A DNA stretch of 64,000 bases from Opitutaceae bacterium (GCA_030693515.1 JAUYAK010000048.1:60590-124589), one strand, 5' to 3'. Counted from the first letter of the stretch, positions 24,383-33,952 are shown. Notes: generated from the sequence alone by a model not told the origin. Numbers and translations: made by a program.

Positions 24383-25191
24383 AACTCCCCGCCCTCCCCC
24401 TCGCCCTCGCCGCCCTCGCCTGCCTCACACCGCTCGTCGCCCACGAGTTCTGGCTCAAACCGGAAAAATTTTTCGCCATGCCCGGCGCCGCCGTGAAGCT
24501 CACGGTCCTCCAAGGCGAGCACTTCGAGGGCGAGTTGCGCCCCCTCAGCACCGAGCGCGTCGCCGCCCTCCGCCACTACTCGGCCGCCGGCGCCGTCGAT
24601 GCGATGTCGCGCGTGCCGGCCGCCCGCGCGATCGACGCCCTGCCCTTCACCCTCGCGCAGCCCGGCACGCACCTCCTCGCCCTCGACAGCACGGTCAGCA
24701 CCATCACCCTCGCGCCTGAAAAATTCCTGGGCTACCTCGAAGAGGACGGCCTCGAGTTCATCGACGCCGCGCGCAAGGCTGCGAAGCAGGACAACGAGCC
24801 CGGCCGCGAGCGCTACCTCCGCTGCGTGAAGACGCTCATCCGCGTCGGCGACAAATCCGACGCCACCTACGCCACCCGCACCGGCCAGCGCCTCGAGATT
24901 GTGCCGCAGTCCGATCCGTTTGCCACGCGCCCGGGCTCCCGGCTCGGGTTCAATGTGATTTTCGACAACCAGCCGCTCGCCGGCGCGCTCGTCCGCGCGT
25001 GGCACCACCGGGAAAAAAATCTCGTCACCATCCGCGGCCGCACCGCCGCCGATGGCACCATCGCCTTCGATCTCCCGCACGCTGGCGAGTGGATGATCAG
25101 CGTCGTCCACATGATCCCGATTCAGGATGTGCCGGGTTACGACTGGCAAAGCTACTGGGGCAACCTCACCTTTGCGCTCCCCGCGCCGTGA
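24379..25191 (+). CDS. DUF4198 family periplasmic protein
   Basis: 270 residues with a signal peptide (MKLPALPLALAALACLTPLV). The mature protein opens with HEFWLKPEKF, the hallmark of DUF4198, and ends with a transthyretin-like domain (GRTAADGTIAFDLPHAGEWMISVVHM). Members often sit beside nickel, cobalt or copper transport genes and are thought to bind metals in the periplasm; the N-terminal His after signal cleavage could be a ligand. The stop overlaps the next gene's GTG start, so it is the first gene of a four-gene coupled operon (DUF4198, BNR-like, CusF-like, ModA). Confidence 0.85.
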   Translation: MKLPALPLALAALACLTPLVAHEFWLKPEKFFAMPGAAVKLTVLQGEHFEGELRPLSTERVAALRHYSAAGAVDAMSRVPAARAIDALPFTLAQPGTHLLALDSTVSTITLAPEKFLGYLEEDGLEFIDAARKAAKQDNEPGRERYLRCVKTLIRVGDKSDATYATRTGQRLEIVPQSDPFATRPGSRLGFNVIFDNQPLAGALVRAWHHREKNLVTIRGRTAADGTIAFDLPHAGEWMISVVHMIPIQDVPGYDWQSYWGNLTFALPAP

Positions 25192-26462
25192 AAAAAATCC
25201 TCCTGCTTCTCGCCCTCGCCGGAGCCGCGGCGCCCTTGCCGCGGCTTTGCGCTGCCGACACTCCGTTCGTCCGCGATCTCGCCTCGCCTGCGCCCGCTGA
25301 CTCGCAGGGTTCCAACCTCGCCGCCGCGCCCGACGGCACCCTGCACCTCACCTATACCGCCCCGTCGCCGACCGCCGGCGAACGCGCGCTCTTCCTTGCC
25401 ACGCTCGCACCCGGCGCCGCCGCGTGGTCTGCGCCACGCTTGGTCGTGAGTTCGCCGCTGCTGATGGAAAATTGGGCCGACTTCGCCTCGCTCTGCGTCG
25501 GCACCGACGGCGCACTGATCGCGCAGTGGTTTTTGAGAATCCCCGGCTCCACCGCCATGCATGGTTACAATGGTTGGTTCGCTCGCTCCACCGATGGCGG
25601 CGCGAGCTGGACGAAACCCGCTGCGCTCGGCGAGGAGTTTGTCGCCCTCGCTCCGCTCAGCGGCGGCCGCACCCTCGCCGTCTGGCTCGCCCGTGTGGGC
25701 GCAGCCCACGCCGGGCACGGCGGCCACGGCGCATCCGGCAAACGCGACCCCGCCTCGCCGGCTGCACCGGCGATGAAACTCCTCGCCCGCCTGCTCGCGC
25801 CTGACGGCTCCTCGCTCGGCGATTGGACCGTCGATCCCGATGTCTGCACCTGCTGCCAAAACACCGTCGCGGTCCTCCCGGGTGATCGCGTCTTCGTGAG
25901 CTACCGCGGCCACACGCCGGACGAAGTCCGCGACAACAAATACGCCGTCTTCAATTCCGCGGCCGGCACGTGGAGCCAGCCGGCGACACTGCGCGACGAT
26001 GCCTGGAAAATCGCCGCCTGCCCCGTCAACGGCCCGGCCGCCGATGCGCGGGGCTCCGCCTTGGCCGTCGCCTGGTTTACCGCCGCCGAAGGCCAGCCGC
26101 GGGTCTTTGCCCGCTACGCCGCCGCAGGGGACAAATCCCTCCAGCCACCCCTCCGCCTCGATCTCGGCCGCCCGCTCGGTCGCCTCGAGACCGTCGTGCT
26201 CGACGATCACTCCGCCCTTTTCCTCTGGCTTGAAATCGCCACCGCCGAAAAAGCCGCCGGCCTCTACGCCCGCCGCCTCGGGCCCGATGGCACGCTCTCC
26301 GCCGCCCGCCTCGTCGCCGACACCGTGCAGGCCCGCGCCAGCGGCTTCCCGCGTGCCGCGCAGCGCCCCACTGGCCGCGTCGTCGTCTCGTTCACCCAAG
26401 CGGGAACCCCCAACCAAGTCCGCACGCTCGAACTCGACCCCGCCGCCTTTTCCCTCCCATAG
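25188..26462 (+). CDS. Exported BNR/sialidase-fold protein
   Basis: 424 residues from a GTG at 25188 that overlaps the preceding stop (GTGA). A signal peptide (KKILLLLALAGAAAPLPRLC) leads into repeated Asp-box-like blades such as ARSTDGGASWTKPA. A His-rich insert (AAHAGHGGHGASG) and a double-cysteine motif (DPDVCTCCQNT) stand out. Together they suggest metal binding, which fits the CusF-like neighbour. Sialidase activity is not implied: the catalytic Arg triad and the Tyr/Glu pair cannot be assigned with confidence. A structural or metal-handling propeller is the better guess. Confidence 0.75.
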   Translation: MKKILLLLALAGAAAPLPRLCAADTPFVRDLASPAPADSQGSNLAAAPDGTLHLTYTAPSPTAGERALFLATLAPGAAAWSAPRLVVSSPLLMENWADFASLCVGTDGALIAQWFLRIPGSTAMHGYNGWFARSTDGGASWTKPAALGEEFVALAPLSGGRTLAVWLARVGAAHAGHGGHGASGKRDPASPAAPAMKLLARLLAPDGSSLGDWTVDPDVCTCCQNTVAVLPGDRVFVSYRGHTPDEVRDNKYAVFNSAAGTWSQPATLRDDAWKIAACPVNGPAADARGSALAVAWFTAAEGQPRVFARYAAAGDKSLQPPLRLDLGRPLGRLETVVLDDHSALFLWLEIATAEKAAGLYARRLGPDGTLSAARLVADTVQARASGFPRAAQRPTGRVVVSFTQAGTPNQVRTLELDPAAFSLP

Positions 26463-26470
26463 TCCAGCCG

Positions 26471-26806
26471 ATGAAACCCTCCCTGCTCCTTTCCCTGTTC
26501 GCCCTGACCCTCGCGCCCCTCGCGCTGCCCGCCGCCGAGACCAAGACCGCGGAGAAATCCGCCGCCATCACCCGTCACCCGCTGCGCGGCGTCATCACCT
26601 CCGTGATGGCCGAGCAGTCGGCCTTCATGGTGAAGCACGAGGACATCCCGGGCGTGATGCGCGCGATGACGATGATGTTCAAAGTGGACGCCGCCACGCT
26701 CAAGGCCTTCAAGACCGGCGACGCGATCACCGGCCTGTTGTCGCGCCAGGGCCGGGACTGGGTTTTGGAAAACGTGAAGCCCGCCGCGGCCAAGCCCGCG
26801 AAGTGA
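26471..26806 (+). CDS. CusF-like periplasmic copper-binding protein
   Basis: 111 residues with a signal peptide (MKPSLLLSLFALTLAPLALP). The compact OB-fold core has RGVITSVMAEQSAFMVKHED and the metal motif IPGVMRAMTMMFKVD. His56, Met66 and Met68 match the Cu(I)/Ag(I) ligands of the CusF family; the Trp of CusF is not obvious. It would carry copper in the periplasm, either to an efflux system not seen here or to a copper enzyme. It is 8 nt after the BNR gene and overlaps the modA-like start. Confidence 0.85.
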   Translation: MKPSLLLSLFALTLAPLALPAAETKTAEKSAAITRHPLRGVITSVMAEQSAFMVKHEDIPGVMRAMTMMFKVDAATLKAFKTGDAITGLLSRQGRDWVLENVKPAAAKPAK

Positions 26807-27588
26807 GCGCCCGCGCGCGCTACTTCGTCGCGCTCCTCGGTCTCGGGCTGTGGCTCCGTTCGCCGGCCCCCGCGAGCGAGGGCAGTCAGTCCGTCGCCGT
26901 CGCCGCGGCCAGCGACCTCGTGTTCTGCCTGCCGGCCCTGCACGCGGCCTTCGCAAAAACCGAACCCAGCGTCGCGCTCCGCGCGACCACCGGCTCCTCG
27001 GGCAACTTCTTCGCCCAGATCACGCATGGGGCGCCGTTCGACGTCTTTCTCTCCGCCGATCTCAGCTATCCGCGCGCCCTGATCGCGGCGGGCGGGGCGG
27101 ACGAAAAAAGCCTCACCCTCTACGGCATCGGCCGCCTCGTGGCCTGGACCACCCGCGCCGACCTCGATCCGGCTGGTGATTTGGCGGCCTTCGTCCGCAG
27201 TCCGCACGTGCGCCGACTCGCGATCGCCAATCCCGCGCACGCCCCCTACGGCCGCGCCGCCCGCGAGGCGCTCACCTCCCTCGGCGTGTGGGCGGAGGCC
27301 CAGCCCAAGCTCGTCCTCGGCGACAACATCGCCCAGGCCGCGCAGTTCGTGCAGACGGGCCATGCCGACGCCGGCATCGTCGCGCTCGCGCTCGTCCTCG
27401 GTGCGCCGACCCGCGAGACCGGTCGGTGGGCCGAGATTCCCGCGAAACTGCACGCGCCGCTGGAACAGGGCGCCGTGCTCACGACCCGCGGCGCAGCCAA
27501 TCCCGCCGCCGTCCGCTACCTCGCTTTCCTGCGCACCCCGGCCGCCCGCGCAGTGTTCGAGCGCTACGGGTTTCGCCTGCCGCAGTAA
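26803..27588 (+). CDS. modA: ModA-like molybdate ABC transporter substrate-binding protein
   Basis: 261 residues from a GTG at 26803 that overlaps the previous stop. A hydrophobic export segment (YFVALLGLGLWLRSPAPAS) is followed by the ModA pattern: VAVAAASDLVFCLPALHAAF, ATTGSSGNFFAQITHGAPFD and VFLSADLSYPRALIAAG. A late LVLGDNIAQAAQFVQTGHAD and ADAGIVALAL complete it. The protein captures molybdate or tungstate in the periplasm. The matching permease gene modB lies about 7.8 kb downstream on the same strand, with a DUF1501/DUF1549 cassette between, and no modC ATPase gene is in the window. Confidence 0.9.
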   Translation: MSARARYFVALLGLGLWLRSPAPASEGSQSVAVAAASDLVFCLPALHAAFAKTEPSVALRATTGSSGNFFAQITHGAPFDVFLSADLSYPRALIAAGGADEKSLTLYGIGRLVAWTTRADLDPAGDLAAFVRSPHVRRLAIANPAHAPYGRAAREALTSLGVWAEAQPKLVLGDNIAQAAQFVQTGHADAGIVALALVLGAPTRETGRWAEIPAKLHAPLEQGAVLTTRGAANPAAVRYLAFLRTPAARAVFERYGFRLPQ

Positions 27589-27655
27589 GGCGGGTCTGTG
27601 ACCCGCCCTTTCACGCTTTGAGTGTCCGCACCGAGAGCGGGTCACAGACCCGCCC
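27589..27655. repeat. GCGGGTCTGTGACCCGC palindromic pair
   Basis: A near-palindrome, GGCGGGTCTGTGACCCGCC (27589-27607), is followed by its inverted copy GCGGGTCACAGACCCGCC (27638-27655). The same unit is found at 31445-31514. It begins immediately after the modA stop and marks the left side of the DUF1501-WD40 cassette. Confidence 0.8.
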
Positions 27656-27747
27656 ACCTTTTCGCCCGCCAGTCTCGACCTCCCGCCGAAAACCTTGTTG
27701 ATACCTTGGGCCGGCCCCGGCGTCTCCGCCAAGTCGCACCCCACCCC

Positions 27748-29067
27748 ATGCAACAGCCCCCGCCTCATGCTCCGTGGCACCCCAACCGCCGCGAGTTTCT
27801 CTACGTCGGTCTGCTCGGCACGGTCGGCATGACCATGAGCGATCTGTTTCGCACCGAGGCGCGGGCCGCCACCGCCCGCCAGCTCGGCGCCTCCGCCGGC
27901 AAGGCGAAATCCGTCATCAACATCTACCTGCCCGGCGGCATGTCGCACCAGGAGTCCTTTGATCCCAAGGTCGGCTCGCCCATCGAATACCGCGGCCCGC
28001 TCGAAGCCGTGAAGACCAAGATCGACGGCGTGCAGTTTTCCGAAAATCTGAAGGAGACCGCCAAGATCGCCGACAAGATCACCGTCGTGCGCTCGATGAC
28101 GCATGGCGAGGCCGCCCACGAGCGCGGCACGCACTCGATGTTCACCGGCTATCGCCCCAGCCCTGCGATCGCCTACCCGAGCATGGGCAGCGTCGTCGCG
28201 CACGAACTCGGCGAGCGCAACCACCTCCCGCCCTACGTCCTCATCCCCAACCAGACCACGCCCTACGCCGGCACCGGCTACCTCGGCTCCGCCTTCGGCG
28301 CCTTTGCCCTCGGCAGCGATCCGGCCAACGACAACTTCTCCGTCCGCGACCTCACGCTCCCGGGCGGCATCGACGAGCAGCGCTTCGCCGAGCGCCGCGA
28401 GATGCGCTCCGTGGTCGACGCCCACTTCAGCGCCCTCGAAAAGTCCGATGCCCTCGATGGCATGGATGCCTTCTACCAGCGCGCCTACGCCATGATCAGC
28501 TCGAAGGAGGCCCGCGCCGCCTTCGACATCAAGGCCGAGCCCGCCGCGCTCCGCGACAGCTACGGCCGCAACCAGGCCGGCCAGCGCATGCTCCTCGCCC
28601 GCCGCCTCGTCGAGGCCGGGGTGCGCTTCGTCTCCCTCACCTACGGCGGCTGGGATCACCACGACAACATCAAGGCCGCCAACGGCCGCCTGATGCCCAA
28701 CTTCGACAAGGCCTACGCCGCCCTCATCCGCGATCTCGACGAGCGCGGCCTGCTCGATTCGACGCTCGTCGTCGTCAACACCGAGTTCGGCCGCACTCCC
28801 AAGATCAACGGCACCGCCGGCCGCGACCACTGGCCCAAGGTCTTCAGCATCGCCCTCGCCGGCGGCGGCATGAAGCGCGGCTACGTCCACGGCTCCTCCG
28901 ATGCCACCGGCGGCGAACCCGACTCCGATCCGCTCAGCGTCGAGGATTACGCCGCGACGATCTTCCACCAGATCGGCATCGATCCGGACAAGACCCTCAT
29001 GACGCCCGGCGGCCGCCCACAGGCGATCGTGAAGGACGGCCACGTCGTGAAGGACCTGCTCGCCTGA
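27748..29067 (+). CDS. DUF1501 family protein with Tat signal
   Basis: 439 residues. A twin-arginine signal (NRREFLYVGLLGTVGM) is present. The sulfatase-like alkaline-phosphatase fold of DUF1501 is seen in INIYLPGGMSHQESFDPK, RSMTHGEAAHERGTHSMFTG and VSLTYGGWDHHDNI, with ending motifs VNTEFGRTPKINGTAGRDHW. Members are exported and very common in Planctomycetes and Verrucomicrobia, where they pair with DUF1549/DUF1553 cytochrome proteins; the substrate is unknown. It heads a four-gene block (DUF1501, PPC, DUF1549/1553, WD40). Confidence 0.9.
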   Translation: MQQPPPHAPWHPNRREFLYVGLLGTVGMTMSDLFRTEARAATARQLGASAGKAKSVINIYLPGGMSHQESFDPKVGSPIEYRGPLEAVKTKIDGVQFSENLKETAKIADKITVVRSMTHGEAAHERGTHSMFTGYRPSPAIAYPSMGSVVAHELGERNHLPPYVLIPNQTTPYAGTGYLGSAFGAFALGSDPANDNFSVRDLTLPGGIDEQRFAERREMRSVVDAHFSALEKSDALDGMDAFYQRAYAMISSKEARAAFDIKAEPAALRDSYGRNQAGQRMLLARRLVEAGVRFVSLTYGGWDHHDNIKAANGRLMPNFDKAYAALIRDLDERGLLDSTLVVVNTEFGRTPKINGTAGRDHWPKVFSIALAGGGMKRGYVHGSSDATGGEPDSDPLSVEDYAATIFHQIGIDPDKTLMTPGGRPQAIVKDGHVVKDLLA

Positions 29068-29069
29068 CC

Positions 29070-31406
29070 ATGCGTCACGCCCGTTTGATCGTGCTCGGCG
29101 CGCTCCTAGCCGCCGCCCCGGCGCTTTTCGCCGTCGCGCCCAACCTCGCCAGCGTCGCGCCGGCGGGCGGCCAGCGCGGCACCACCGTCGTCCTTACGCT
29201 CCGCGGCGACCGGCTCGCGGACGCGCAGGAGATTTTTTTCTACGATGCGGGCCTCGCCGTCGAAGCCCTCACCGAAACCGCCGAGCGCGTCGTGAAGGCC
29301 CGCGTGCGCATCGCGCCGGACTGCCGCCTCGGCGAACACGCGCTCCGGCTCCGCACCGCGACCGGCCTCTCAGCACTGCGGCTCTTCTACGTCGGGGCGC
29401 TGCCCGCCCTCGACGAAAAGGAACCCAACGACACCGCCGCCAAGGCCCAGCCCGTCCCGCTCGGGACCACCGTGCAGGGCACCATCGTCGCCGAGGACAC
29501 CGATTGGTTCACCGTGACCGCCCGCGCCGGCCAGCGCCTCTCCGTCGAGATCGAGGGCGCGCGCCTCGGACGCACGATGTTCGATCCGATCGTCACGATC
29601 CGCGATGCCGCCGGCAAAATCCTCGCGACCGCCGACGCCTCGCCGCTCCTCGGGCACGATGGCTTCGCCTCCCTCCTCGCTCCGGCCGACGGCAACTACA
29701 CGATCCAAGTTCGCGATGCCGTCTATGCCGGCAACGGCCACGCCTACCGTCTGCATGTCGGCACCTTTCCCCGGCCCGCGGCGGTGTTTCCCCTCGGCGG
29801 CCGACCCGGTGAGACGCTCGCCGCCACCTTCCTCGGCGATCCCGCGGGCGACTTCCCCCAGACGCTGCAGCTGCCGGAAAAGGCCGGAGCCCGCTTCGGC
29901 GTCTTCGCCGAGCGCGACGGCACCGCGCCCTCGCCCAACTGGATTCGCGTGTCCGATTTACCCGCGGTGCGCGATGTGAAGCCCGCGGCGACCACGGCCC
30001 AGGCCCCGCTGCTCGATCCGCCCGCGCCGTTCGCCTTCGACGGCGTGCTCGCCACCAAGGGCGAGCCGGCCTTCCTGCGTTTCAAGGCGCAGAAAGATCA
30101 GCACCTCGACTTTACCATTTACGCGCGACGTCTGGGCTCGCCGCTCGATTCCGTGCTCACGGTGCTGGGGCCCAAGGGCAACAGCCTCGGCAGCAACGAC
30201 GACTCCGCCGGCCAGCCCGACAGCACCGTGCGCGTCCGGATTCCCGAAGACGGCGACTACACCATCAAGATCGCCGACCAGCTCGGCCGAGGCGGGCCGC
30301 TCCACACGTTTCGCCTCGAGGTCGCCGAAGTCCGCCCGGCGCTCGTGCTCTCGGTCCCCGACACCGCGCGCTACGACTACGAGACGCGCAAATCTCCCGC
30401 CGTGCCGCGCGGCAACCGTTTCGCCGTGCTGATGAATATCGCCCGCGACGGCTTCAACCAGGACCTCCGCCTCGCGTTCGACGGTTTGCCGCCGGGTCTC
30501 ACCGCGACTTCCCACCTCGTGCCCGGCAGCCTCACCTCGACGATTGTGCTTTTCGAGGCCGCGCCCGACGCGCCGCTCGGCGGCACACTCGTCCGCCCGA
30601 CCGTCCTCGCCGCCGATCCGAAGGAGGCCGCGCCGGAGTCCCGCTTCCGCCACAACGTCGAATGGGTCCGCATCCAGAACGACACCGTCTATGTCCGCTC
30701 CGAAGTTGATCGCATGGCGGCGGCGGTCGTCGAGGAACTGCCCTTCAAGATCGCGATCACCGAGCCCAAGGTCCCGCTCGTGCAGGGCGGCGAGATGGCG
30801 CTGCAGGTCACGGTCGAGCGCGCCGCGGGCTTCGACGAGCCGATCACGTTGAAGATGATCCTCAATCCCTCCGGGGTCAGCTCGCAGCCCGAAGTCGTGA
30901 TCCCCAAGGGCGCCAGCACGGCGGCCTTCAAGCTCAACGCCACCGCGCGCGCCGAGGTCCGCGCAGCGCGCATCGCCGTCATCGCCGGTGCCCCGGTCAA
31001 GGGCGGCACGGCCTTCGCCTCCTCCCAGCTGGCCGCGCTCGAAGTCGCGCCGCCCTTCATCATCGGCAAAATCGATTTCACCAAGGTCGAGCGCGGCGCC
31101 ACGGCGCGCGTCGTCTGCACCCTCGATCAAAAGGTGCCCTTCGAGGGCACGGCGATCGCCCGGCTCATCGGCCTGCCTGACCACGTCACCGCCCAGCCCG
31201 TGGAAATCACGCAGGACAGCAAACAGGCCGTCTTCGAGCTCGTGACCACTGCCCAGAGCCCGCTCGGCCTGCGCAAGACCCTCGCCTGCTCCGTCACGCT
31301 CACCCAGGCCGGCGAACCCATCCCGCATGTGCTCGCCCCCGGCAGCATGCTCCGCATCGACCCGCCGCGGGCCAAACCGGCGGCCGTGGCAGCCACGAAA
31401 GAGTAG
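29070..31406 (+). CDS. Large exported protein with PPC domains
   Basis: 778 residues, starting 2 nt after the DUF1501 stop. A signal peptide (IVLGALLAAAPALFAVAPNL) precedes an IPT/TIG-like start. A pre-peptidase C-terminal domain lies at about residues 115-230 (LDEKEPNDTAAKAQPVPLGT, DTDWFTVTARAGQRLSVEI). A second such domain follows at about residues 330-430 (FLRFKAQKDQHLDFTIYARR, LGSNDDSAGQPDSTVRVRIP). The rest is beta-sandwich. It is probably a secreted adhesive or scaffold protein partnering the DUF1501 and DUF1549 proteins. No catalytic domain is seen. Confidence 0.85.
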   Translation: MRHARLIVLGALLAAAPALFAVAPNLASVAPAGGQRGTTVVLTLRGDRLADAQEIFFYDAGLAVEALTETAERVVKARVRIAPDCRLGEHALRLRTATGLSALRLFYVGALPALDEKEPNDTAAKAQPVPLGTTVQGTIVAEDTDWFTVTARAGQRLSVEIEGARLGRTMFDPIVTIRDAAGKILATADASPLLGHDGFASLLAPADGNYTIQVRDAVYAGNGHAYRLHVGTFPRPAAVFPLGGRPGETLAATFLGDPAGDFPQTLQLPEKAGARFGVFAERDGTAPSPNWIRVSDLPAVRDVKPAATTAQAPLLDPPAPFAFDGVLATKGEPAFLRFKAQKDQHLDFTIYARRLGSPLDSVLTVLGPKGNSLGSNDDSAGQPDSTVRVRIPEDGDYTIKIADQLGRGGPLHTFRLEVAEVRPALVLSVPDTARYDYETRKSPAVPRGNRFAVLMNIARDGFNQDLRLAFDGLPPGLTATSHLVPGSLTSTIVLFEAAPDAPLGGTLVRPTVLAADPKEAAPESRFRHNVEWVRIQNDTVYVRSEVDRMAAAVVEELPFKIAITEPKVPLVQGGEMALQVTVERAAGFDEPITLKMILNPSGVSSQPEVVIPKGASTAAFKLNATARAEVRAARIAVIAGAPVKGGTAFASSQLAALEVAPPFIIGKIDFTKVERGATARVVCTLDQKVPFEGTAIARLIGLPDHVTAQPVEITQDSKQAVFELVTTAQSPLGLRKTLACSVTLTQAGEPIPHVLAPGSMLRIDPPRAKPAAVAATKE

Positions 31407-31444
31407 CCATGCACCGCGAGACATATCCGAATCAAGCATCGCCA

Positions 31445-31514
31445 GTAGGGCGGGTCTGTGACCCGCCCTCGGGAATTGAAGGCTGGGCGAGGGCGGGTCA
31501 CAGACCCGCCCTAC
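31445..31514. repeat. Perfect 26-bp inverted repeat of the GCGGGTCTGTGACCCGC family
   Basis: Arms 31445-31470 and 31489-31514 are perfect reverse complements around an 18-nt loop; each arm is itself nearly palindromic. It lies between the PPC and DUF1549 genes in the middle of an operon-like block, so it probably shapes mRNA processing rather than ending transcription. Confidence 0.85.
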
Positions 31515-31528
31515 TTTCCAGCGTGCGC

Positions 31529-33952
31529 ATGCTGCGGGGTTTTTTCGTCTTCTCCTTCGCGCTTCCGCTTTTCGCTGCCGCGCCCGCGCTGAAGGACGTC
31601 AAGGTCTTCCCCGCCGACGTAAACCTCCGCACGCGTCACGATCGCCAATCCATCGTCGTGCAGGCGACCTATGCCGATGGCGTCACGCGCGACGTCACCG
31701 CCCAGGCCAGTTACGCGCTCGGCCAGAAGTCGCTCGCGAAATTCGAAAAATTCACCCTCACCCCGATCGCCGACGGGCAGACCGAGCTGCGGGTGAAATT
31801 CTCCGGCCGGACCCTCGTCGTCCCCGTGAAAGTCGAGCAATCGCAGGTGGAGCCGCCGATCAGTTTTCTCAACGACGTCATGCCCGTCTTCACCAAGGCC
31901 GGCTGCAACACCGGCGGCTGCCACGGCGCCTCCCGGGGCAAGGACGGCTTCCACCTCTCCCTCTTCGGCTACGATCCCGACGGCGATCACCACCGGATCA
32001 CCCGCGAGCTCATCGGCCGGCGCATCAATCTCGCCCTCCCCGAGGAAAGCCTGCTCCTCGAGAAATCTGTCAACCGTGTGCCCCACACCGGCGGTGAACG
32101 CATGAAGCCGGGCGACGAACTTTACCGCACGCTCCTCTCCTGGCTGCAGGCCGGCGCGCCCAAGGATCCGCCGGCGGTCGCCCGCGTCGTGCGCCTTGAG
32201 GTCCAGCCCGCGCAGTCGGTGCTCGAGGGCACGGACGAGGCGCAGCAGCTCAGCGCCCGTGCATTCTATTCGGACGGCTCCGACCGCGACGTCACCACCC
32301 TCACCGCGTTCATGAGCAACAACGACGCCGCCGTGAAGGTCACCGACGCCGGCCGTGCCATCGCCGGCCTGCGCGGCGAAGCCTTCATCACCGCGCGCTT
32401 CGAGGATCAGGCCGCCGGGGTGCAGGTGCTCTCGATTCCGAAAAACCTGCCGTTCACCTGGCCGGCCGTCGCGGAAACAAACTACATCGACACCGCCGTC
32501 CACGCCAAGCTGCGCCAGCTCCGCCTCGCCCCCTCGGCCGTGAGTGACGACGCCACGTTTCTCCGCCGCGTCCACCTCGACATCACCGGCACGCTCCCCG
32601 CCGCGGACGACGTCCGCACCTTCCTCGCCGACCGCTCCCCCACCAAACGCGCCGCCGTGATCGACGAGCTGCTGGGCCGCCGCGAGTTCACGAACCTCTG
32701 GGTGATGCGCTGGGCCGAGCTGCTCCAGATCCGCAGCGCCGATCAACAGGTGCAGATGAGCGCCAAGTCCGCGCTCCAATACTTCGAGTGGCTTGAGGAG
32801 CGCATCGCCGCCAACGTGCCGGCCGATCAGATGGTGCGCCAGCTTCTCACCGCCGCCGGCCCGAGCTTCGAAAATCCCGCCGCCAACTTCTACAAGGTCG
32901 AGCGCGACACCCTGAAACTCACCGAAAACGCCGCACAGGCCTTCATGGGCGTGCGCCTCCAGTGCGCGCAGTGCCACAACCACCCCTTCGACCGCTGGAC
33001 GATGAACGACTACTACGGCTTCGCGGCCTTCTTCGGCCAGATCGGGCGCAAGCCCGGCGAGGATCCGCGCGAGACCATCATCACCAACAGCGCCAGCGGC
33101 GGCGTGAAGCACCCCGTGGGCGGCAAGGACATGGCGCCCAAATTCCTCGGCGGCCCCAAGCCCGAGATCGCCAAGGGCACGGACCGCCGCCAGGTGCTCG
33201 CCGACTGGCTCGTCGCGCCCGAGAACCCATGGTTCGCCCGCAACCTCGCCAATCTCGTCTGGGCGCACTTCTTCGGCAAAGGCATCGTCGATCCGATCGA
33301 CGATATCCGCGTGAGCAACCCGCCCTCCAACCCCGCACTGCTCGATGCCCTCGCCGCCAAACTCGTCGCCTACCGTTACGATTTCCGCGCGCTGATCCGC
33401 GACATCTGCAATTCGCGCACCTACCAGCTCTCCGCCACCGCCAACGCCACCAATGCGGGCGACGACACAAATTTTTCGAAATCAGCCGTGCGCCGCATCC
33501 GCGCCGAGGTGCTGCTCGACGCACTCAGCGCCGTCACCGGCGCCGCGGAAAAAATCCGCGGCCTCCCCCAGGGCGGCCGCGCCGTGGAGATCGCCGACGG
33601 ACGCACCAGCAATTATTTCCTCACCACCTTCGGCCGCGCCACCCGCGAGACGCCCTGCTCCTGCGAGGTCCGCATGGAGCCCAACCTCTCGCAGGCGCTC
33701 CACCTCCTCAACGGCGACGCCGTCAACGCCAAGGTCACCGCCGGCGGCCTCGTGAAAAAGCGCCTTCGCGACGGCCAAAAAACGCCCGAAATCATCGAGG
33801 AGCTTTATCTGCGCACCCTCGGCCGCTTCCCGACCGCGACAGAAAAGGAAAAGCTTCAGGCCTTCTTCCCGGAAGGGAAAAACCCGGAGACCGCCCTCAA
33901 CGACCTCTTCTGGTCGCTGCTCAACGCCAAGGAATTTGTCTTCAATCACTGA
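31529..33952 (+). CDS. DUF1549/DUF1553 domain protein (PSD1-type, cytochrome-like)
   Basis: 807 residues from the ATG at 31529, which is followed by a signal peptide (MLRGFFVFSFALPLFAAAPA). Two Ig-like segments come first, split by a cytochrome-like motif CNTGGCHGASRGKDG. Then comes DUF1549 (FLRRVHLDITGTLPAADDVR, CAQCHNHPFDRWTMNDYYG with a CxxCH) and DUF1553 (ADWLVAPENPWFARNLANLV, RMEPNLSQALHLLNGDAVN). These large periplasmic proteins are typical of the PVC group and co-occur with DUF1501. Their biochemical role is not settled. An upstream in-frame ATG at 31409 would add residues encoded by the palindromic repeat and is less likely. Confidence 0.9.
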   Translation: MLRGFFVFSFALPLFAAAPALKDVKVFPADVNLRTRHDRQSIVVQATYADGVTRDVTAQASYALGQKSLAKFEKFTLTPIADGQTELRVKFSGRTLVVPVKVEQSQVEPPISFLNDVMPVFTKAGCNTGGCHGASRGKDGFHLSLFGYDPDGDHHRITRELIGRRINLALPEESLLLEKSVNRVPHTGGERMKPGDELYRTLLSWLQAGAPKDPPAVARVVRLEVQPAQSVLEGTDEAQQLSARAFYSDGSDRDVTTLTAFMSNNDAAVKVTDAGRAIAGLRGEAFITARFEDQAAGVQVLSIPKNLPFTWPAVAETNYIDTAVHAKLRQLRLAPSAVSDDATFLRRVHLDITGTLPAADDVRTFLADRSPTKRAAVIDELLGRREFTNLWVMRWAELLQIRSADQQVQMSAKSALQYFEWLEERIAANVPADQMVRQLLTAAGPSFENPAANFYKVERDTLKLTENAAQAFMGVRLQCAQCHNHPFDRWTMNDYYGFAAFFGQIGRKPGEDPRETIITNSASGGVKHPVGGKDMAPKFLGGPKPEIAKGTDRRQVLADWLVAPENPWFARNLANLVWAHFFGKGIVDPIDDIRVSNPPSNPALLDALAAKLVAYRYDFRALIRDICNSRTYQLSATANATNAGDDTNFSKSAVRRIRAEVLLDALSAVTGAAEKIRGLPQGGRAVEIADGRTSNYFLTTFGRATRETPCSCEVRMEPNLSQALHLLNGDAVNAKVTAGGLVKKRLRDGQKTPEIIEELYLRTLGRFPTATEKEKLQAFFPEGKNPETALNDLFWSLLNAKEFVFNH

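Noticed and set aside
25188..26462. Calling the BNR-fold protein a true sialidase
   Set aside because: Only the fold repeats are clear; the catalytic residues could not be assigned and the context points to metals rather than sialic acid.
26575..29043. 822-residue minus-strand frame across CusF, modA and DUF1501
   Set aside because: It runs opposite to four recognised genes and their boundaries and has low-complexity Gly/Ala/Val composition.
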